Positions 55,201 to 64,000 of a DNA stretch of 64,000 nt are shown here, one piece after another (positions within the stretch are counted from its first letter, which is position 1; each line of letters opens with the position of its first letter). Source of the DNA: Litomosoides sigmodontis (Eukaryota; Nematoda; Chromadorea; Rhabditida; Onchocercidae). The notes under the pieces were generated by a model, which saw only the letters and a list, made by a program, of their open reading frames with translations, ran no database searches and was not told where the DNA came from. Location: positions 9,505,365 through 9,569,364 of the forward strand of contig OY718806.1 of the NCBI GenBank assembly GCA_963070105.1, in the 5' to 3' direction. Position numbers and translations under genes: made by a program.

Positions 55201-56310
55201 TCTTTTAAATTAATTCAACTCAAAATTATTTAAACTTTTAGTGATACTTTTAAACATCAACTTATCGAGCCGTTAATTTTTCAACATCGTTTGTTAGCTG
55301 TAATTTTTTCCATATTCTTCTACAGATAGCAAAAATGATGAGAGATTTTAGAAAATTTTTATTAAATATGATTTGTTGAGAAACACTTAGCAGTAATTAA
55401 TTGCTTCCGAGAATTAACGAATAGCATTGAATAGAAGATCGATAAGATGCAAAAATAATGAAGAGATTGTAGCCAAAAAGAAAAATATCAATTATTCAGT
55501 TCAGTTCATTTCATTTTTTTTAGTAATTACTAATGTCTTATCGATTTCTGTTTGAATTAGCTACTTTCAAAAATTTTAAAAATTATTAGATGTTATTACA
55601 AGAGTAAACATAGCTTTTTTTGTAAATTTTTTTTACTTACTCTTTTTGAACCAATAAATTTTCTGCACTTTTCTTTTTGTCTTTTTTCAGCTCATCCTCT
55701 TCCTTCCCCTCCTCCCCCTCCTCCTCCACCTTTCTTTGCCATTCATCAATCGATGTATTATATTTTCATTCATTAAAAATTAGTGATAAAAGTACAATTC
55801 TGCAAAAATGCTTGATTCAAAAACCTGAAAATTTCCATAGCAAATCGTACAAACCACATAAATACTCTACAAAACATACAAACTTTTAAACAAAATAATT
55901 TCATTGATTTAAACAGTATTTTCTCCACTTTTTGTTTTCTCTATTTCTCCATCTCTCTCTCTTTCTCTGTCACTTTTAAGATTTTTCAAGCAAAATATTA
56001 GCTTACATTTTTCATACTACCTCTTTCCCTTCTCTCTCTCTCTTTCCCTTTCTATCTCACTTCACCCAGGTGTTGCTGCTTCTAACGGTAAGGTAAAATT
56101 CAATTATCGTGCAAATTATTCCGTTCTCTCCTTTTTTTTTCGATTACAATTTTCTCGTCTGAACAACAAAATTTTTCAATTAGTATTTTTGCACAAACCA
56201 AATTAATATGCTCGCCCATTATGCAAAAGGCTATTTTCTTGCATAACTGATACTTAATGACGTTTAGGCAGTACTTCAATGCTTAACTAATATTCAAATA
56301 AAGTCATTAA

Positions 56311-56341
<31 letters not shown>

Positions 56342-57913
56342 ATCTACTTCCATTTTAATTATTCTCTTTCACTTTTCACTAACATTTCAACACCTTTTGT
56401 TTAGCATTTCCACAACGACCATTTGTGAGTAAAAAATGAGGACAAATCACATTATCATAATTTTGGTTGGAAAAAAAAAGACTATTATTTGAGTGTCAAT
56501 GATAAAGTTGCGTTAAGAAAAATTGATAATTGCGTTTGGATGTTGAAGTTGCGTAAGAAAAATGAATTACAATTATCGCAAAATTTGATTGAAAGAAGGA
56601 AAATTTTAAATCTCAAATTAAATTAGCTATGCAGATGCAATGTTATTCATTGAATGTTATACGCCACAACAAGCAATCTTTCGCACTGATTAGAGTGTTG
56701 ACAACAAATGAGTTGTGCAATGTAGCAGTGATATTACTTACAGTGTTAATTCATTCTTATCATTTATTTTTGTGTTATTATAATTAATAAATTTGAAAAA
56801 AACCATCGTATGCAACGGATAATTATTCAAAACGAAATTATTGCTATAATCTGTTTGGTATGTTGAAAGATTGCATAAATATGTTGTTTATTAATTTTCC
56901 ATGTGTTTGTGGATAGGAAGAGAGAATTATTTGCTAATTTCTTCCTTTTTTAGTGTAATTATTGCTAAATTCTTGCAACTATCAAAATCTAATCAGAAAT
57001 TATAATATCAACTTTGCTTCTGCATCAAATGTTTCTTTTTCGTAATGTTTAATAGTAGATTTTTTTTTTTTTATTTCTTATTTTGCAGCACAGCTTATCA
57101 CTTGCTCATTTAATTAATTACTAATTTTGCACATAAATTGCCTATTTCAATGAACGATAGCGGAAAATTCATCAGTTGCTTCAATAGTTTTAAATAAATG
57201 GTGAGGAGGCAAAGAATGAGGGAAGTGAAGTGATAATTGTAAAAATCAAATGTGTAGGGCGAAAGACAGAGAGAGAGGAAGAGAAGAGGAGAAAAAATTG
57301 AAAAGGTAATTAATTACTGAGGAAGCGTAGATTATTACGAAAAGCAATTATTTTAAAGCGGAATCATCATCATCATTGTTATCATCATCATCATTACTCA
57401 ATTTAGAAGGCATGGGGGATAGCACTCGATTGTTGATGGAAAAGTATGTAACTGAAATAATTTGTTCGGATAACATTTGATGCTTTTGCATTTTACTTCT
57501 AGTTGTAATTTAAATAAATATATATGTATATGACTTTTTTAAAAAAATTAAAACTTCTAAGATTATGAAGTGTTTATTGATCAGAAATTTATTAACTAGT
57601 TGTAGAATATTAAAATTGAAAAGTAATAATTTTGCAATTTATATAGAAGCTTCTTTTTTTTTTCTGTTTTCGTTAATTGTGACTCTTCAATCTATCTCGC
57701 TTAAGCAATTTCAAGTATTTCAATTGCTCCACCATAGCTAGCACTCCAACAATGACTCTCTATCATTTCCACTATATTTCATTGTGTTAGCAAATGGTAA
57801 GATTAGCATATTGATTTCTCTACAAGTTGAAATTTCAGAATTTTAATAATGTTCATTTTTCCATACAATAAGCTAACAGAACAATAATAGCTCGATGAAT
57901 TCAATTTGTGCAG
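52258..57913. other. Intergenic DNA between stargazin-like and LIM genes
   Basis: Probably includes unassigned 5' exons of both genes, which run divergently. Low-complexity CT tracts lie at 54420-54440 and 55950-56045, and a TA tract at 56313-56341. A strong hairpin is at 53710. A small block at 56084-56090 (CCCAG...ACG|GTAAGG) looks like a micro-exon but lacks the cysteine that the LIM protein needs. Confidence 0.6.
53710..53763. repeat. Near-perfect 23-bp inverted repeat (hairpin)
   Basis: CTGTAACAAATAAATGCTAC and its partner GTAGCATTTATTTGTACAG pair along their length with a single bulged A. The stem closes as ACTGT/ACAGT with one extra TAG on the right arm, and the loop is about six bases (AAAAGA). 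Such a pairing is well beyond the chance AT palindromes elsewhere in the window. It could be a small RNA precursor or the remnant of a mobile element. Confidence 0.85.
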
Positions 57914-58957
57914 GTTGCTCTGTTCAAATTCGTGATCGCTACATGTTACAAGCAGTTGGCAAATTTTGGCATGAAGATTGTTTAAAGGTGAATTAATGCT
58001 TCATCCTATTTTCATGATTTTTCAGTTTGTTCACTGACATAATTGGCAAATTGAAATTTTCAAATTAAAACAAAATTTTTTCAAGTTAACAAAAAAAAAG
58101 GTAGCGTTCTGGATGAGCAAGAAGACCGAATTCCATGGTTTTTTTTCTCCTTTTCTCTTGTGCAGGCTGTTTTTTTTCCTTCTTGTTCAAATTTATCTTT
58201 GACTATTTAAAGCAGAACGAAAAGTTGCCTTTTTAATTTTATTTTTTTTCCAAAAAAAATTAATTCAGGAACATTTGAGAAAAATCCTGAATCTTTGAAT
58301 GATGCTAATTGCAATTGTGCGCTTAAAAAAGTGAGCAAAGGTGGAGCGGTGAGAGGAAAGGAAAGGAGACAGAATTGAACTGCGAATTTGATGTGATATT
58401 ATTTCAGTGCGCTTGTTGTCTCTGTCGTCTGGGTGAACTTGGCTCTAAGTTATACTACAAGCAAAGCATGATACTATGCGCACGTGACTATTTGAGACTA
58501 TTCGGCCTAACGGGTACCTGTGCTGCTTGTGATAAGAATATTCCGGCATTTGAACTTGTCATGCGTGCCAAGGATAATGTTTATCACTTACGATGCTTTG
58601 CATGTCAGGCCTGCAATCAACGGTAGCCTTCATTTGTTTGCTTACTTCTTTCCCACTCATAAATGTCGCAACTTTCTGAGAAATCAATAAACTTGAAAAA
58701 AAAAATATGAGTGATTTTTTGCATAAGAGATATATGAAGTGATAAGCATTTGATTATTTAGATTTTGCATTGGTGATAAATTTTATCTGTGTGAGAACAA
58801 AATTCTCTGCCAGTATGATTTCGAAGAGCGTATGACATTCTATCGAGCTGCATACAACAATCAGAATTTGACTGATTTTAGCAAAAATACCGAACAAATG
58901 GAAAATTTCGAACAGGTTTTAATTTTCGAATTTAAAATGTCCAATTTTCAACGTTAA
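57914..58957 (+). CDS. LIM-only (LMO1/3 class) protein, first exon missing
   Basis: LMO proteins are nuclear adaptors of two tandem LIM zinc fingers that bind LDB/CLIM and basic helix-loop-helix factors. Exons: 57914-57987, 58408-58622, and 58762 to either 58915 or a stop at 58957. LIM1: [38 protein letters not shown] and [14 protein letters not shown]2: [54 protein letters not shown]. Spacing and the linker RDYLRLFG...CAAC fit the LMO1/LMO3/Beadex type better than LMO4. Exon 1, which must supply the start codon and the first zinc cysteine (exon 57914 opens with two bases of a split codon), was not found upstream. The C-terminal tail ([20 protein letters not shown]) is longer than in vertebrate LMOs. 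The last exon either reads through to a stop at 58955-58957 or is spliced on at 58915 (CAG|GTTTTA). Confidence 0.88.
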
Positions 58958-61900
58958 AAAGAAATTCTAAATTTGCCTTAATCAATTCAACAAATACGTT
59001 AACTTAAGCTTAGAATTATCAGTATGCTTTGAGATTGTAACATTAATTTTTTCATTGAGTTACAACGAGTTGTTCTTTTTTTCCTTTACAAACATTAGTC
59101 AAATTTGAAATTAAAAAATTTCAATTTCAGCTTGAGGCAAATATAGTTGGTTCATAATTTTTCACTATTTTCAAATAATCGCATTGTTATAAACTGTGAA
59201 ACTGGAACTGATCAATTCAAGAATAGTTCAAATGTTAAATGAATGCTTTGGTTGATGAGAATTCACAAAATGGACATAATTTGATCGAACTTTAAAAAAC
59301 TATTTAATTGTTAAAGCTAAAATTTTCAATTTAATACTTTTTCTCTCCATGGAAATTCAATCATCATATATTGTTGAGGTAACAATTTTAATTTCCTCCC
59401 TCATTCCTCCATTCAATCACATGATGTACAAGTGGATATAAAATATCTGCGGTATGTAATCAATCACTGCAGCAAATTCATTTTTCTTTTATTAATTTTT
59501 CCAACAAAATGAATTTCAAATTATTACAGTGTAATTGCACATTATCTCTTTTCAATCAATAAAAACAAAAATTTAAATTATTTTCACTGACAAGAATGAA
59601 TTTACAAATGAATGAGAATTTTTTCATGCCAATTTTCATTAATAATTGCAATAAATATTCCCAATACATTCCTAAAATGGCATGATGTCATTAGCTACAA
59701 ATAACATATATGTCGAAAATTTATGACAGTTAGGATGATAAATCTATGATATGAAGAGAAGAGATATTACGAAGCAAGAAAGGCTCAGCAAATCCAGCGA
59801 TGTAGCGCTTCTGAAAAGAAATTTAGAATTCTGATAGAACTGTAAAGTAAATTCATCGTTATGAGCAAGCAGGGAAACGAATAAACATGTTTCACGTGTC
59901 ATCTGTATATTTGAAAAAATAGCACGTAAAGTCAAAAATGATAAATTAAATTCGAAAACGACTAATTACTTCAAATAATTGATGTATCGCATCACGTATC
60001 GCAATAGACTTCAATTAACCGTTCCAGCAGAGACTAACAGTGCTGTTTCATTGACAACCGCTCTCCCTTCACTTAGTTCACTTTGTACGCTTACCGTAAA
60101 CTTTACATCAGCTATACTACTATATTAATTTAAAAAAATTAGAATAATTAGTTTCAGAAGCTTAAAAGTGTAATGTGTGACAAAATTCATTTTAAACGCT
60201 AATTAACAAGCTGATTCAATTCTGTTTTTTTGAAAATTGCTTTTTAGATTTAATGATTATTCATATGTTCAATTGAAGCTAACGCAATGAAATAATTAAA
60301 CATCGTATTCATTATCCATTCGATCAAGTCCTCATTTCAATTTTTTTTTATTAAATAATAAAAAAAATTGCCATAAAAATTTTTGTAATTAGCAACGCGC
60401 AACACAAACCTTTTCATTTAATTCATACATGCATTATCTAAATCTATCATATCACATTAGATAGTTTTGTTTGATTGCTTGTAAAATTTTCTTAAAAAAT
60501 CTAAATTCAGTTTTTTTTTTCTCCAATAATTTCTACGAAATCAAAATTTGAAATTAAACAATTTATTATTTGTTTGGGAATCACAATTATTCAAGTATTA
60601 ATTTGAATATGCTTAGTATGATATTGTGTTATGCATGCAGAAAAGCAATATATGGACATTTATTTGTAAATAATATATTCGGACATTTGTTTGTAAATCA
60701 TATATTAATTTTTGACTAAGTAATTTTCATTTAACAGTAATAGCATTCAAATGTTTTTAATGTATTTCAATGAATAATCCATCCATTTAATTAACCAATA
60801 TGAAAATAGCTAATGTCCTTCCTTCGCATTAGATTATTAACTAAGATTTTTAGAAACTTATTATTAAATGTTGGTGCGTGCTATAACAGTAAAGATCAGT
60901 TAAAATTATTTCACAAAAATTTGATATCAAAAACTATTTAATACTTGAAACTGATTGTTTTTTTGTTAAGCACTTTCTTCATGAGCTTATTGCTATGGAA
61001 TAAGATCAGCAAAAAAAAAAAAGATGAAAACAATTTATTGCTTCTTAACTTACCGTTTTGCTAAGATTGATTTTTTAATTACTTTAGTGATAATTTTATT
61101 ACTGCGAAATTCGTTTTGCTAAGTTAAAAGTCTCTGGTTTTCCAAAGAAAAAAAATTTCTAATTTTCATTTACGCTATATTGTGTAAAAATAAGTACTCA
61201 CATGTGGAATGCACTTTTCATACACCACTGAAAATTAAATTCGAAATCTTAACTTTGATTTCAGGATAAAACTGAGCGTTAATTTCCGATAGCATTTAAA
61301 ATGACGAAGTACATAATTCTCATAGCACTGCTACTCTCTCTCTTCTCTTATAATTGATAATTGATAGCAAACTTTGTGTCCAATTAGAATGAGTTCATTT
61401 ATTGCCATCATCTCTCAATAAATCAAAATTCTTGCTCATTTAATTTTAACTTACCTGCACTTTACCATCCCAAAAAAAAAAAATCATTTAATAACCAATA
61501 AATTACATATTTAACACAATTTATCACTCTTTTGAAGCATCAAACAGTCACGCTATTTTCTTCCGATTTTACTGTAGAATACATACGGAAAATCTCCACT
61601 TGAGTATACCATCCACAAAAGAAGAAAACGTTAAACTTTGGACCAAAACGGATAACAACAGTAGAATCTGACCATCCCTCCAGCAAATCATCCTTGTCCA
61701 AATGTCCTTTCAGGAATGAGAGAAGTGCATTTCCTTTTTTGTTTCTTCAATATAAAGTGTTACTTACATTTATTGCCACATAGGAGCAGGTTGTTAATAC
61801 ATATGAAAACTTAATAAATGCATAGAAAGAGACAAAACCGAAATATCGAACTTCATGTAATGCAGGTTGTTCTTAAAAGATCTAGTAAAACTGAGAAATT

Positions 61901-62831
61901 ACAGCAAATGCGATTTAAGAAAGAAAGAAAAATCTTCAACTGTACACTCTCATTTAATCACTGTTAAACGGCTTCATGTTTGACCACAAAACCATTTGTT
62001 GGATACAATCCTTTAATTAATTAATTGCATGCTCCGCCGTATCGCGCTATTTCACATTTTTACAATCTTGCCCAATCAAGACAGCACCTATTGCTCAATC
62101 ACAGAACACTTTCTCGATCAGAAAACTATTTACAGTTATGAAGAAAAAGACTCATATCCTTTTTTAAATATTTCTAACACTTCTTAAAACAATGATTCTA
62201 AGTTAAAAAACAATGAAATAATGTTAGATATATTAAAAAGCAGAAAAAACAGAAATTGACAATAATATAATGACAAGATTACAAGTTTTGTATCTAATGA
62301 AAGAAGGTTTTGGACAAATATAAAAAAGAGATGCTTTTCTACCCATTAATGCAACAACTAATAACAATGGAGTACATATCACCTATGCCCTTTTCAAGCT
62401 TTCCTGTCTAAAAATTGAAATAGAATTTTTCAAAAGCAAAAAAGAAAAATGGCACAAAATACTTTACAGGTAGCAAGCAAATGTTATACTTTAAATTTCG
62501 CTTCAAAATACATACATCAGAAGTTGAAAACTAGCAAAAAAAAACATGGCATAATAAAAATTCATTGTTGCAATCCATCAATATTTAAATCAACAAATAA
62601 TTAAAATGAAATAATTTTGCAACATACGTCTCAGTCTCTATAGAAATTCGTCCACGGCTTATTTAGCAAAGTCACGCTACTTGCACTAAACATTCTACAG
62701 TAAATAAACAGAGAGAATTCCAATTACTGATACTGACGAGCTTAGCATTTTGTCAACTTGTAATATAAATGGATCACTCATGAACCAAGATGAACAATTC
62801 AATCTAGCAAAACGTACCTGTTCAATTACCA
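58958..62831. other. Intergenic DNA, nothing recognised
   Basis: AT-rich spacer between the LIM gene and the 3' end of the minus-strand gene at 62832. Only short frames without domain signs on either strand. The right end (roughly 61.5-62.8 kb) should include the 3' UTR of that gene. Confidence 0.6.
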
Positions 62832-64000
62832 TCAGTCATGCAAAGCAGCCAAAATCTTTTCTAGCCATAAATCAGCGTCCGCTTTTGTATCAGCAAGTAG
62901 TGAATATACGCGTCGGGAGGTACGAACCTGCATAAGACATAATTATTACAATTTATAAGCAAAGAATTAGTAGAAGAGCTAGTTAAATTGCTGGAATAAA
63001 GTTATTGAAAGTTACGAGCCAAAACTGGTGTAGCACCAATCCTAAAATCGTCTGTCTTGATAAACGATAAAATCATTTATTGATAAATCCATGATCCATA
63101 CTTCAAGAAGTGGTTTCCTCAGAGCATGACTAGCAGCTATTTCGACAGATTTAACGTCAGCCAAATCAATTACACCCCGACAGTTTATGTCCGTCTCGTT
63201 CTCATAATACCGCAACTGAAAATTTAAATGATAAACAGAAATAGATACAAAACTTAGACAGTCCAAGAGATTGAAAAACCAAAACTATAGAATTAAAATG
63301 ATACCTGATGTCTATTTGAGTCCAGAATGAACCAACGAGGTTTCCACATTTTAAATGTAGCACCTTTCTTCATTAAAAACCCGCTATAGGTAGCACCAGC
63401 ATTAGGATAACTTCCACTCATCGTTAGCGTCCTTGTATCTGCTGTAGTTGGAACTAGCAAAGTTAATTAAAATATGAGTATAAAATAAGAGTACAACACC
63501 ATATCTTTCCTCCATATTATTAGGACAAGTAGAAGATACTATAACAGAACATTTTTCATGACAAATCATACCGTATCCTAGACATCGATGAAATGGAAAA
63601 AAATATTTTTTATTGTAAGTTTTCATCATTTTATAGAATGTTTTGGACTTCAAACGTTGAAAAGTATGTTTTGTTTAGACCCGATGTCAAATCTTATAAA
63701 ATACTTTCATAAAAAATCTTATAGAATATTTTCATAACCAGTTTATTGTTCGTCACATCAATAAATCAACTACTTTATCGCATTTAATAGACATAAGCAT
63801 TTACTCATAAGTATTGCAAAAAAATAAATCATGAATTTAAAATCGATAATTCCGATAAGAAAAAACCTGTATATGTTGCAGATCGTTTTGACACAGAGGA
63901 AAGATCACATTTGGTTGCTATCACTAATCTTTTTTCCTCTATATTATTAGGACAAGTAGAAGATACTAGAGCAGAACATTTTTCATGACAAATCATACCG
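62832..64000 (-). CDS. mtm-5: C-terminal C1-PH part of an MTMR5/13 (Sbf) homologue, runs off the window
   Basis: Sbf/MTMR5-MTMR13 proteins are catalytically inactive myotubularins with a DENN exchange module at the N-terminus and a PH domain at the very C-terminus, acting in endosomal phosphoinositide and Rab control. Exons (minus): 64000-63867 or the alternative 63577-63500, then 63453-63305, 63215-63102 and 62927-62832. The first encodes the end of a C1 zinc finger (YGMICHEKCSVIVSSTCP). The next three make a PH domain: YSGFLMKKGATFKMWKPRWF, HQLRYYENETDINCRGVIDL, then VRTSRRVYSLLADTKADADL and WLEKILAALHD before TGA. Ending directly after the PH helix is typical of Sbf. MRCK also has C1-PH but continues into CNH and CRIB domains, so it fits less well. 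All phases close. The DENN and phosphatase parts lie outside the window. Confidence 0.78.
63500..63577 (-). other. Alternative C1 exon, proximal copy
   Basis: Encodes GYGMICHEKCSVIVSSTCPNNMEERY. It starts after TCTAG with one split base and ends G|GTGTTG, leaving one base, which matches the TT start of the PH exon at 63453. It is almost identical over about 65 bases to 63935-64000, and only one of the two can be included without repeating half a zinc finger. Confidence 0.7.
63867..64000 (-). other. Alternative C1 exon, distal copy (cut by window end)
   Basis: Encodes GMICHEKCSALVSSTCPNNI followed by an extra segment (LVIATKCDLSSVSKRSATYT) absent from the proximal copy. It ends at ACAG|GTTTTT, leaving one base, the same phase as the proximal copy, so both can be joined to the PH exon. 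The start is beyond 64000. Confidence 0.65.

Noticed and set aside
62750..62935. Plus-strand frame of 61 residues
   Set aside because: Antisense shadow of the last exon of the Sbf homologue.
62832..64000. Assignment to MRCK-type kinase because of the C1-PH order
   Set aside because: The gene stops directly after the PH domain, without the CNH and CRIB domains that follow in MRCK; the PH sequence resembles Sbf.

Overview
The window looks like nuclear DNA of a filarial nematode (family Onchocercidae). It is strongly AT-rich, its genes are cut into short exons by introns with TTTCAG-type acceptors, and its proteins match nematode developmental and neuronal families. The intron of one gene carries an open fragment of a bacterial gene of Wolbachia type (ispG), as expected for a filarial host or a descendant of one. 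Species is not determinable from the sequence alone. All gene models were built by eye from reading frame, splice signals and phase, so exon ends may be off by one or two bases.

Layout. 1-6.2 kb: intergenic, simple repeats only. 6.2-9.8 kb (+): an ephrin, the GPI-anchored ligand of the Eph receptor. 9.8-16.8 kb: intergenic, with an 82-copy 10-bp repeat and several CA/CT microsatellites. 17.1-21.5 kb (+): choline/ethanolamine kinase, with a possible extra hydrophobic 5' exon at 16.77 kb. 21.8-25.3 kb: an unusual locally duplicated region holding two ~0.68 kb direct repeats, several diverged copies of an exon/intron-like unit and good RNA hairpins. It is either a decayed fast-evolving gene family or a structured-RNA locus. 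25.9-28.7 kb (-): TMEM115, a Golgi rhomboid-like membrane protein. 28.7-35.3 kb: intergenic, ending in a 1.4 kb compound TTA-type array.

35.3-47.8 kb (+): aex-3/MADD, the DENN-domain exchange factor for Rab3/Rab27 in synaptic vesicle traffic, recovered nearly end to end in 34 exons with at least two alternative C-termini. One of its introns contains the antisense Wolbachia-like ispG fragment. 47.9-52.3 kb (-): a stargazin/claudin-type four-helix membrane protein, convergent with aex-3, with a nearly pure (TAA)n array of about 950 units filling one intron. 52.3-57.9 kb: intergenic, with a near-perfect hairpin at 53.7 kb. 57.9-59.0 kb (+): an LMO-type LIM-only protein without its first exon. 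59-62.8 kb: intergenic. 62.8-64 kb (-): the C-terminal C1-PH end of an MTMR5/13 (Sbf, mtm-5) homologue, with two alternative copies of one exon.

The genes are unrelated neighbours, not an operon. aex-3, the stargazin-like gene and the ephrin all have neuronal roles in related animals, but nothing here shows co-regulation. The observations most worth following are the ispG insertion, the 21.8-25.3 kb region, the duplicated alternative exons and the three TTA-derived repeat arrays.
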